Assembly: GCA_019359315.1 (NCBI GenBank)
Contig: JAHHHO010000035.1
Coordinates: 1 to 56,684 of the forward strand
Reading direction: 5' to 3'
DNA length: 56,684 nucleotides
Source: Myxacorys californica WJT36-NPBG1
GTDB taxonomy: Bacteria > Cyanobacteriota > Cyanobacteriia > Leptolyngbyales > Leptolyngbyaceae
A program made the position numbers and the translations under genes. Of this stretch, positions 1 through 7,432 are shown in pieces. How positions within the stretch are numbered: position 1 is the first letter of the stretch; each line of letters begins with the position of its first letter. The notes beneath the pieces were generated by a model that was not told the origin of the DNA, did no database searches, and saw only the letters and a program-made list of their open reading frames with translations.

Positions 1-664
1 TCGCCTTGAGGTGAATGCGCTTGCTAAGATTTTCAAGATCTTCTTCAGTCTCGTCGCCTTTGATCTCAAACCTGTTTTTAATCAAGTAAGCAATTGCACA
101 TTTCTCTTGCAAATCTTCGGTTGTACGGTGTTTGTCATACAAAATTCTGTAAATCCCACCCGCGATCGCCTTTTTACTCTTTTTCTTCTTGCTATTGCTA
201 TCAATTTGGACATTCACTTGGCTCAAAGCTTCTTTTGCCTTGCTACGCAGCGTATCCAAACTGCAACCCGCGATCTCCACTAACTTAATATCACTTTTGA
301 GGACTTCAAGGGAATAAGAGAGTTTATCCACTTCTTCTTGTCGCTTTCCTTGCAAAGCCAACCAGGAGTCATACGTGTCGTTAACGACTAATCTTGTTGA
401 GACAAAGGCCCGCTCAGGCATTGCTTTAAATTGTGGATGCTTTTCAAACGATCGCCATAGGCTTTTCAATTCATTAGCATCCACCACTTCATTACTCTGC
501 CAAATGTTGAAGTGGGAGTGTTGAGCTACTTTGAGATTTAACTGATTGATCAGTGGAGTGTGCTGCTGCGTCATCAGTTCCCAGTAGTATTGCCGAACTT
601 CCTCCTTGGTTTTAGGTGTTTCCCCTAACGCATCTAAACGGAAAAGAAATGTGATTTCACTCAT
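1..664 (-). CDS. cas12k: Cas12k (type V-K CAST effector), N-terminal third, runs off left edge
   Basis: Partial gene: an open minus-strand frame of 221 codons from ATG at 664 to the window edge with no stop. The translation begins MSEITFLFRLDALG and matches Cas12k as I remember it from Scytonema CAST: a TPLIN segment near residue 39, SWLALQ near 107, a segment like the Cas12k stretch LNSDAELVELSG near 125-140, a Lys-rich linker (KKKKSKK, about 165-171), then AIAYLIKN and an acidic DETEEDLENL stretch that aligns with AISYLLKNGCKLTDKEEDSE. Known role: nuclease-dead RNA-guided protein that binds target DNA and recruits TniQ/TnsC/TnsB. The RuvC-like part, CRISPR array and tracrRNA would lie left of base 1. 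It is clearly divergent from the reference, but order and spacing of conserved blocks make other Cas12 types unlikely. Confidence 0.85.
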   Translation of the reverse strand, partial: MSEITFLFRLDALGETPKTKEEVRQYYWELMTQQHTPLINQLNLKVAQHSHFNIWQSNEVVDANELKSLWRSFEKHPQFKAMPERAFVSTRLVVNDTYDSWLALQGKRQEEVDKLSYSLEVLKSDIKLVEIAGCSLDTLRSKAKEALSQVNVQIDSNSKKKKSKKAIAGGIYRILYDKHRTTEDLQEKCAIAYLIKNRFEIKGDETEEDLENLSKRIHLKA

Positions 665-774
665 AATGCGTGCCTCGTTTCCCCTAAATCGGTCTGAAAT
701 CTAATGGTCAGGCTCTTTCTGGTCAAAGAGAAATTTGGCATTTCTAGTGATCCAGGACGCTAAAATCTCATTAA

Positions 775-797
775 AGTATTTATAGTACAATAATACT
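775..797. promoter_or_regulatory. Perfect dyad in the cas12k promoter region
   Basis: AGTATT and AATACT form perfect 6-base arms separated by 11 bases, about 110 bases upstream of the cas12k ATG. The enclosed stretch read on the minus strand contains TACTATAAT-like sequence that could serve as the cas12k -10 box. In characterised V-K systems a neighbouring repressor (CvkR) binds the cas12k promoter, so this is a candidate operator. The role is inferred from position only. Confidence 0.35.
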
Positions 798-900
798 AAT
801 TTGTGTATTTCTTTTAGCTTGATTTGCTAAATGCCAGCACTGCTGAATCAGCGGAAATTAACAACCTCGCTAAAAGTCACTGCTATATTTTTTGCCAACA

Positions 901-930
901 TATAATAATTTCAGTTTGTCAAAGTGACAA
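901..930 (+). promoter_or_regulatory. TATAAT box and TTGTCA/TGACAA dyad at the regulator start
   Basis: A TATAAT hexamer lies at 901-906. A perfect inverted repeat TTGTCA-AAG-TGACAA at 916-930 sits just downstream, overlapping a possible GTG start at 924 and lying 11 bases before the ATG at 942. A repressor bound here would block its own transcription, so autoregulation is plausible. A similar sequence (TTGCCAAATGACAA) occurs just after the regulator gene at 1277-1290. The core TGACAA also resembles TnsB boxes of V-K ends, so a transposase-binding role is the alternative. Confidence 0.35.
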
Positions 931-941
931 GCAGATTGACA

Positions 942-1265
942 ATGGCTATTGCTCCCCAGACCCCGGCTCATAGACACTGGACAGCGTTAGAAGCGTACCT
1001 CCAGCCGCTAGAAGATGACAAAATGGAACTCGATGAGTTTCTGAAACACTGGGATGTGACAAGAGAAGAGATAGCCTACATCTGCGACTGTTCACTCACA
1101 ACAGTCAATCACTGGTTCTCCCAGGGAGAACATCGTAGGTTTCCTTCTGAAAAGCACAAGCAGAAGCTTGCGCTAGCCCACCATATCTGGGCAACGATCG
1201 AGACAGAGCCAAAATACCTTCAGACACTTCGGGAGATGTACATCAAAAAACATCGACAAAGGTAA
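942..1265 (+). CDS. Small helix-turn-helix regulator divergent to cas12k (CvkR position)
   Basis: A 107-residue protein from ATG 942 (113 residues if the in-frame GTG at 924 is used; neither start has a clear Shine-Dalgarno). A helix-turn-helix is readable as VTREEIAYICDCSLTTVNHW, followed by a basic stretch (HRRFPSEKHKQK) and a basic C-terminus. No other domain is visible. Many V-K CASTs encode a small DNA-binding protein next to and divergent from cas12k; in Anabaena this is the MerR-type repressor CvkR. Position and HTH fit that role, but I cannot say from sequence that it belongs to the same family. Candidate operator dyads lie in the shared intergenic region. Confidence 0.7.
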   Translation: MAIAPQTPAHRHWTALEAYLQPLEDDKMELDEFLKHWDVTREEIAYICDCSLTTVNHWFSQGEHRRFPSEKHKQKLALAHHIWATIETEPKYLQTLREMYIKKHRQR

Positions 1266-1593
1266 AAAAATATACTTGCCAAATGACAAGATTTTCTTGC
1301 CAGGCTAAATTTTTCTTCCTACTGTACAGTGCTAAATAAAAGGGGCTCTTCCCAGGTTTTGATACTGGTGGCGAAACATTGCTTAAATTGCCAACGGACA
1401 CTATCAGCTTCACGAATTGAGGCATGCGGGTTGCGGTTGTGTGACTCCAGATAGCCAGCTGAAGATTCGCTTAAAGCAGATTGCTGTCACCGTCATCAGA
1501 TGTTGCAGGTGGGTTTTGGCTAAACCGATATGGAGCACGCTGTAACTACATGAGTACGGATGCCTTGGGAGAGCGTTCCTTCAATCCCAACAC

Positions 1594-1653
1594 AACGAGC
1601 ACACTCCGCTTTATATCCAACAACATAACGAGTACACTCCGCTTTATATCCAA
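1594..1653. repeat. Two-copy 27-base tandem repeat, period 33
   Basis: Copies at 1594-1620 and 1627-1653 share 26 of 27 bases (core ACTCCGCTTTATATCCAA) with a 6-base gap. Only two copies with a 6-base spacer, so this is not a CRISPR array. Function unknown. Confidence 0.85.
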
Positions 1654-1836
1654 TCGCGCCAAGTGAGTCAGTGTGAAGTTCGTCTGACTACTCAGCAGAC
1701 ATTGGCAGTAGTTCAGTTTGGTGAACGTCATTGAAGATAACTATGTTTATGCGCAATCTACGTGCGGATCACTAAACTGTACCAATGATTTCCCTGCTTG
1801 ACCAGACTCTATCGCTAGTGCCTCTGCGTAAGTTCT

Positions 1837-1923
1837 GCGTCATTTATAGTTGTCTTTTGCGATCGCTGATTTGAGAGCAGGATTTATAGCTGTCGTCCCG
1901 CCGAGATGCCTGTCATTTGACAC
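1837..1923 (+). repeat. Three box-like repeats resembling V-K transposon-end TnsB sites
   Basis: Three stretches share an A/T-rich half followed by TGTC: ATTTATAGTTGTCTTTTG (from 1842), GATTTATAGCTGTCGTCC (from 1881) and GAGATGCCTGTCATTTGAC (from 1903). V-K CAST ends carry direct sites of the form AATTA-NN-TGTC. On this strand the boxes would belong to an element extending rightwards. The similarity is short and judged by eye. They could equally be regulator sites or a fossil end. Confidence 0.3.
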
Positions 1924-2044
1924 TCAAGAATGGCTAAACATCAAAAATCGTTAGCATCTTCTCAAGAGCCTTTAAAGCATTATTTCTTTGATTAATACGA
2001 TTCAACTTATGATCAGTCATTGTTGTTAGTGACAGGCGTAGTCC

Positions 2045-4051
2045 TCATGTAGTAGCCAGCTGTTGAAGTGCTTGCAAAAACTCTTGCTCTGGCTCAAAGA
2101 TCTGGATGGTGAACCGGTTGTCAAGGTCACACAGGTCTCTCAGAGCTTTTTGGGTATTATCATCAAATTCTGTGGGTTGAACAAAGCGATCACCCAAAAC
2201 TGCTCGTAATCGTTCCGCATCATTGTAGAAGTACTCCTGCAACAGTGGGACAACACGGCGGTACCAGGCAAAATGTAATTCCGTTACATTCTTGACGTTA
2301 ATAAAATAGCTGTGCCCAATCTGATAATCACGCCCTAGAAGGGCAGTAATACATTGGTTAAGACGAGCCAGTAACGCACTCAAACTAATGCCCTCAACTG
2401 TACCTAATAGAGATGGGTCAGGCAGTAATTCAACAAATGTGAAACGTCGTCTTAACGCGATATCTAACAGCGAGATCGAACGATCTGCCGTGTTCATCGT
2501 ACCTAGAATGTACAGATTTTCTGGAACACTGAACTCTTCTTGGGAGTAAGGCAATCGAACTGTAATTTCACTGTCTTCACCCAGTCGTTTGTCGTCTTCG
2601 ATTAAGGTGATCAGTTCCCCAAACACTTTGGCAATATTGGCACGGTTAATTTCGTCAATGATGATCAGATAACGATGTTCCGGGTCATTCTGAGCTTGAC
2701 GGCAAATTCCCTTGAAAACACCATCAACAACCTGGTACTGAATCTGCCCGTCCACGATTACTGGTTTCAATCCTTCCACAAACTCCTCATAAGCGAAAGA
2801 TTGGTGAAACGTGACAAACCTCAAGTAGTCCGAAATGACGCGCTTTCGGGCATCAGGTTGCCGCAAGTCATCCAATTCATCTGCCAGATTGACCTCAATG
2901 TACCCTTCCCCTTCTTCTGTCAGGCACCATTCACCCTGTTGATTCTTCTCAAACAAGTAAGGCGGCTGACGATTTTTATATTTAACTGTTTCCACATTGG
3001 GATGAGTATGAATCTGAAGCATCGCCCAAATCTGGTTATTGAGCTTTTGAGTTTTAGTTAATGTCCAGTACTCTTGAATTAACGAGTTATCAGCCAGTTC
3101 AGGAACTTTGAAATATTTCTGTGGGCGCTTTAGGTACATGGCAAGCGCGATCACATCATGCCATCTGAGAGGTTGCAGAATTTCCCGGCGTTGCTGCTCT
3201 GGTGCTAGGGGAGTGCTCAATTGCTCACCTAAGAAGAAGGAGGCAAATTTATTGACAGCATAGGTCTTGCCTGTACCGGGAGGACCATACAAAATCAAAT
3301 TCCGTGTTTCCTCTGCAAGGGTTGCGAGTTGAACAATTTCCTCAGGCAATTGAACAAGGTCTGAATTTTCGGCTTCAGGCTGCGGTTTGAGCGAGCGATC
3401 TCCTGGGGGAATGGCTGAATAAAGAAAAGCCATCATCTGCAAAGTATCCATCCCCTCAAATTCTGGCTGGTTTTTTAGGAAATCTAGGAGTTGTTGGTTT
3501 TTGGTATGCAAGCCACCTGCTGGCTGCTGTCCAAAAAAATTCAGGAAATGAGCGAGATGATAGGGGTTTGAGATAGGCAAGAATTTGTCGGGGAAGTATA
3601 GATAGAGTGGTTTGGCTCGTAATCCATTCCGGTTAGGTCCAAGTTGGCTACTACCAATTGGCTCCAACTGGTCAAACTGTTCTGAGGCTGCTACCTCAAT
3701 CAGTGACACAAGACCTGCTCTAATGCGGGTGAACGCTTCATTCGGGTCACTGCACTGAAATGCTTTGTTCCATTTCCATTGCTGATCGCCTTTGCTCCAC
3801 CAAATTCCCCACTTGCTTGAACTTCCACCAGCCACGCTACCCAAGCGGTGTGTTTTAAATTCTACCCAATAGCAAAAACTGTCAGGCTTGCCGACCGCGT
3901 ATTCTTCTAGGGTCAGGCTTGGTAGTTGCTCTCTAGGAAATCGCTGCACGAAGGCTTGGCGTAGCTGTTGGAGGTCAGATGATGCCTGTTTGGGATTCCT
4001 GCTTAACCATGAGGTTAGTTCAGCACGCCAATTTTGGGTTGGGCTATTCAT
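2045..4051 (-). CDS. mcrB: McrB-like AAA+ GTPase of a type IV restriction system
   Basis: 668 residues. Residues 1-230 are a variable N-terminal part, expected to recognise DNA. The AAA+ core follows: Walker A GPPGTGKT at 256-263, Walker B and the McrB signature IIIDEINRANIAKVFGEL at about 463-480, MNTADRS at 519-525 and arginine finger LRRRF at 533-537. In McrBC systems this hexameric GTPase translocates DNA and activates the McrC nuclease at modified DNA. The start codon overlaps the end of the upstream mcrC by 8 bases, so the two are translationally coupled. It is the last gene of the 25-kb cargo operon. The N-terminal part shows no obvious known reader fold, so the modification recognised cannot be predicted. 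Confidence 0.9.
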   Translation of the reverse strand: MNSPTQNWRAELTSWLSRNPKQASSDLQQLRQAFVQRFPREQLPSLTLEEYAVGKPDSFCYWVEFKTHRLGSVAGGSSSKWGIWWSKGDQQWKWNKAFQCSDPNEAFTRIRAGLVSLIEVAASEQFDQLEPIGSSQLGPNRNGLRAKPLYLYFPDKFLPISNPYHLAHFLNFFGQQPAGGLHTKNQQLLDFLKNQPEFEGMDTLQMMAFLYSAIPPGDRSLKPQPEAENSDLVQLPEEIVQLATLAEETRNLILYGPPGTGKTYAVNKFASFFLGEQLSTPLAPEQQRREILQPLRWHDVIALAMYLKRPQKYFKVPELADNSLIQEYWTLTKTQKLNNQIWAMLQIHTHPNVETVKYKNRQPPYLFEKNQQGEWCLTEEGEGYIEVNLADELDDLRQPDARKRVISDYLRFVTFHQSFAYEEFVEGLKPVIVDGQIQYQVVDGVFKGICRQAQNDPEHRYLIIIDEINRANIAKVFGELITLIEDDKRLGEDSEITVRLPYSQEEFSVPENLYILGTMNTADRSISLLDIALRRRFTFVELLPDPSLLGTVEGISLSALLARLNQCITALLGRDYQIGHSYFINVKNVTELHFAWYRRVVPLLQEYFYNDAERLRAVLGDRFVQPTEFDDNTQKALRDLCDLDNRFTIQIFEPEQEFLQALQQLATT

Positions 4052-5357
4052 ACGCTCCTTCCAGTATTTCTCGTAACTCCGCCTGCAAGGCTCCTCTAGT
4101 CTCAGATTTTGATAGATCCTGTAACAGGTTTACTGTCACGGCCCAAATCTCCTGGTTACTTCCCTCCAGCTTAAAGTGTGCCCTCTGAGGTGCTGATAAC
4201 TCCATGGTTTGGGGATAAAGTAGAATGACTCGTGGACAAGTGTACTGATGAGCATAGGCATACATCTGGTAGAAATCAGATTCAGCAACACCCAACTTGC
4301 GGTCTCCCTCGTTGAGGTGCTTGTATTTAATATCCATTACTATCGGGAACTGGTCGTTGACTTGAAAAACCAGGTCAGGCTTTAATCGGAACACTCGCTG
4401 TCCTTCACGGTTTGCCAGGTACTGTACTGCCCTCTGACCTTGTGGGAGCAATTCACAATGGTTGAGCAATGGCGGCAGAACCTCATGGCGATGACGTTGA
4501 ATAAAACTAACAATAAATCGCTCAAATAGTTGGTTCATATCGAATACGAACGAAAATGTTGTAATGTCGCTAGCAGACAGTTGCAATCCAAGACGCTCCA
4601 AAAACAACTGGGCTAAATTGAGCAATGGTTCATATTGTTTGTTCAGACGCGATAGCTGAACCTGTTTTGCCATATCAGCTGTAACGACGGGTAGAAGCGT
4701 TACCTCATCCATCCAATATCTCAATTCCGTCAAGTTTTGACGATTACTGCTGTCACGGGTCAGTTGCCACAATCTTTCAACGACATACCGGAAAATGCGA
4801 TTAAGCGGATTGTCTATCGTAAATTCGTCATAGGTGACCGTAAATAAGTGCTTTTGCTCAGGTCGCCTTAACTGTGTCGCAATCTGCCATTTGCCTTTCA
4901 GTACTGGAAGTACCGCATCAATGGGCTGATAACTACGATGGGTAGCTTTCTGCCACTCATGTTTTAGATGAGAAGCAAATAGGTAGATAAGTACTTCAAA
5001 CCAGTTCTGCGAGCGCTGAAGTGCAGCGAGGTTAGCTTCTCGAATTCCTAAGTATCTTGCATAATCCAGCATCAATAGCAGGTTGCGCGCTGCTTCCTGC
5101 TGGCTCTGCTCACGGTTTTGAGATCGATAAACTTTGGGAAGAATTTGAATCGTCCGTCGTCCCAAGCGCACTACTCCGACATATTGTCTTGCCTGAAATT
5201 GAAGTTGCCCCTTCCTAACGACTGGTTTGAGAATTTCAATTCCAGTCACCCTAGACAGTTGCTCAAGGCATTTCAGCTCGTATCCATCTGAAATTTCTGT
5301 TGATTCGTGCTCAAAAAGAGTGACGAGTTCAGTTTGGGGCGTTCCTTGCCAAAGCAT
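4044..5357 (-). CDS. mcrC: McrC-like nuclease subunit
   Basis: 437 residues, usual McrC length. The N-terminal part carries the family pattern RLGRRTIQILPKVYR (about 64-78). The C-terminal PD-(D/E)xK nuclease is readable as LKPDLVF (Asp 328) followed by MDIKYKHL (Asp 342, Lys 344). Known role: endonuclease subunit that stimulates McrB GTPase and cuts between modified sites. It starts 8 bases after the stop of the ParE-UvrD gene and overlaps mcrB by 8 bases. All catalytic residues I can check are present, so the pair looks functional. Confidence 0.9.
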   Translation of the reverse strand: MLWQGTPQTELVTLFEHESTEISDGYELKCLEQLSRVTGIEILKPVVRKGQLQFQARQYVGVVRLGRRTIQILPKVYRSQNREQSQQEAARNLLLMLDYARYLGIREANLAALQRSQNWFEVLIYLFASHLKHEWQKATHRSYQPIDAVLPVLKGKWQIATQLRRPEQKHLFTVTYDEFTIDNPLNRIFRYVVERLWQLTRDSSNRQNLTELRYWMDEVTLLPVVTADMAKQVQLSRLNKQYEPLLNLAQLFLERLGLQLSASDITTFSFVFDMNQLFERFIVSFIQRHRHEVLPPLLNHCELLPQGQRAVQYLANREGQRVFRLKPDLVFQVNDQFPIVMDIKYKHLNEGDRKLGVAESDFYQMYAYAHQYTCPRVILLYPQTMELSAPQRAHFKLEGSNQEIWAVTVNLLQDLSKSETRGALQAELREILEGAYE

Positions 5358-5365
5358 ATAGAACC

Positions 5366-7432
5366 TCAGGAGACTACTGCGTTGGGGGATTCACCACCTT
5401 TGATGCCTTTCAGAAAGCGGCTAGGTTGTCCATTCCAGCATAGGTACACAACATCTCGTGCACGAGTGATACTGACATAGAGTAAATGCTGTTCTTGCTC
5501 TAGCGCCTCTTTACGAGCCTGAAGGTCATTTTCCTCCGCAATATGAGGAGAGGGAATTACATCATCAGAGAGGTGAACGACGAAAATGATCTTGAATTCA
5601 AGCCCTTTTGCTCGATGCATACTTCCGGTATTCACTGCATCAGCTACTGCATCAGGTTCTTGATCATCAAGCCGGATGCAGGCAATCTTCTGTTTTTTCA
5701 AAGATTTCTCAATTGATTTGAGGAGATTTTTAGTCCGGCTAAAAACTCCAATTTCATTTGGCAGTATTCCTTGTTGAATTAACCGAAAAATCTCTTCAGC
5801 CACAAATTCTGCCTGCTGATTTGCATTGGCAAAAGGTTTCAAAACTGGTTCCGGACCGTTCAGTAAACTGATTGTATCTGAACGCTGCTCAGTGCCACCG
5901 TCAAGATCATCTTGCTCCCCGTCCAGTAGTTGGTCAGCAAACTGGCGAATCTGTTCAGTAGTCCGATAATTGATTTTCAAGACATGAGAGCGTCCTTGAA
6001 CATTGATCCCTAATGATTTGAGGCTGAGCCGCCCTTGATAGATGCGCTGTCCACCGTCCCCAACTAACATTAAACTGCCAAGGCGCTTGCCTGCTAAGGC
6101 AGCCAAAAACTTGAGCTCTTGTGGTTTGAGATCCTGAGTCTCGTCCACAATTACCGTGTCAAAGGGACTTCTGACTTGTCCAGATGTTATCAAGTCACCA
6201 GCATGTCGGTACAGCCCAGACCAATCTGTTTTGTTCTGAGATTGTAATTGGAAGAGAACCGATTCAAAAATTTGCCAAACTTGCTTGCGCCCTTTAGCAC
6301 TTAGGGGTTGTCCACGCCCTACACGATTAGCCGATCGGTATGCTTCCCAAGTTGCGATTCCCTGAGTTTGGATTACAAACTTCCATTCCAGCCAAACAGC
6401 AGAGACATTAAGAGGACAAGCAGGAGAAAAGTTTTGTGCGATTAGCAATTGAATCTCTTCATCACTAGTGATGGAGAGGGACTTGTTTCCTTCTTTCAGG
6501 ATACGTCCTGCTTGGCTGGCAACGGTGCCAACTGTGATGTTTGTCAACTCGTCAGAACTACACAGCAACTTCAGGTTACGGTTGATATTGTCGCAAAGGG
6601 TTTTGACGAAGCTCGTCACAAGTACTTTTTTGCCCTGCTGCGCCAGATGTTTGGCTCGATGCATCGCAACTACGGTTTTCCCTGTACCTGCGGAACCTGT
6701 CACCTTAACGGGACCCTTGTAGGAACTGGTAACCAATTTGCGTTGTGACGGATGTAGAAAGCCAATCCAGGTTGCCAGGGGAGCTGCCAAAATTTTGGCA
6801 ATATCATCACTGCTCTTGACGACAATAAAACGCCGTTGAGTGTCTTCATTTTCAAAGATTGGTTTCTCAGGAGATGGTGGCAGTGGAGGAGTGACAAGTT
6901 CACCACCTGCTAATCGTAAGAACCGTTCTGCGACCTCTTCTGGTAGTTTTTCGAGGATACTCAATAAGTCATCCTCAGTGACCAGCTTACGAATAACTGC
7001 TACCCAGGTTGGGGGTAAGCCTAAGCTCAAAAGGTAGTCGTCATTATGGGTATCAAACAGACCGAATTGGTTTTGAGGTTTCTCAGCAAATTGCTGCTCG
7101 ATCGTTTCCGTAAACTCAATAATTTGGAGGGCACCTGTTTTAGCATTTTGCTCAACTCGGCGCACTTGTGCCCAAGCATAGGCATTGTCATGCTGCCCGG
7201 CATAGAGCAGCGCCCAAGTATCACTTTCTTTGTAGATGATAGCGCGTAGGCCTTGAGTAATACGGGCAGACCAGAGGTTGTCATCCTTTACTTTCGTGAC
7301 CCTTTCCAGGCTAATGCTGGGGTGAGCCGGATTGCTATAGAACTTGTCGATAAAATCGGTTACTCGCTTGGTGTCATTTGCATTTAGCTTTGACAGGGAA
7401 CTCATCAAGGATTTTCCGAGTAAAACGATCAT
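5366..7432 (-). CDS. ParE/RelE-like domain fused to UvrD/Rep-type SF1 helicase
   Basis: 688 residues. Residues about 10-97 look like a ParE/RelE-fold toxin or mRNA-interferase-like module (pattern LWSARITQGLRAIIYK then LLYAGQHDNAYAWA). This is followed by a UvrD-family helicase: Walker A SAGTGKT at 246-252, motif II VDETQDL near 435, MHRAKGLEF near 612 and a C-terminal YVSITRAR motif. UvrD proteins with this N-terminal domain are widespread but their role is not well defined; translation arrest or DNA binding by the ParE part are both possible. The ATG overlaps the stop of the upstream helicase gene by one base (TGATG), so expression is coupled. Within this operon a defence role is inferred. 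Confidence 0.8.
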   Translation of the reverse strand: MIVLLGKSLMSSLSKLNANDTKRVTDFIDKFYSNPAHPSISLERVTKVKDDNLWSARITQGLRAIIYKESDTWALLYAGQHDNAYAWAQVRRVEQNAKTGALQIIEFTETIEQQFAEKPQNQFGLFDTHNDDYLLSLGLPPTWVAVIRKLVTEDDLLSILEKLPEEVAERFLRLAGGELVTPPLPPSPEKPIFENEDTQRRFIVVKSSDDIAKILAAPLATWIGFLHPSQRKLVTSSYKGPVKVTGSAGTGKTVVAMHRAKHLAQQGKKVLVTSFVKTLCDNINRNLKLLCSSDELTNITVGTVASQAGRILKEGNKSLSITSDEEIQLLIAQNFSPACPLNVSAVWLEWKFVIQTQGIATWEAYRSANRVGRGQPLSAKGRKQVWQIFESVLFQLQSQNKTDWSGLYRHAGDLITSGQVRSPFDTVIVDETQDLKPQELKFLAALAGKRLGSLMLVGDGGQRIYQGRLSLKSLGINVQGRSHVLKINYRTTEQIRQFADQLLDGEQDDLDGGTEQRSDTISLLNGPEPVLKPFANANQQAEFVAEEIFRLIQQGILPNEIGVFSRTKNLLKSIEKSLKKQKIACIRLDDQEPDAVADAVNTGSMHRAKGLEFKIIFVVHLSDDVIPSPHIAEENDLQARKEALEQEQHLLYVSITRARDVVYLCWNGQPSRFLKGIKGGESPNAVVS

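Larger units (their letters stand above)
1266..2044. other. Non-coding stretch between regulator and cargo operon
   Basis: No convincing gene is present. It contains a terminus-like TGTACAGTGCTAAATAAA at 1323, a two-copy tandem repeat at 1594-1653 and three box-like repeats at 1837-1923 (listed separately). The part 1340-1560 looks like decayed sequence of unknown origin. It lies downstream of both flanking genes, which converge on it, so it may also hold their transcription ends; I see no clear T-tailed hairpin. Confidence 0.5.

Noticed and set aside
1594-1653. CRISPR mini-array
   Set aside because: Only two copies with a 6-base spacer; repeat does not resemble known V-K repeats.
2675-3061. 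128-residue plus-strand reading frame
   Set aside because: Lies wholly inside mcrB in antisense, with no domain; a shadow.
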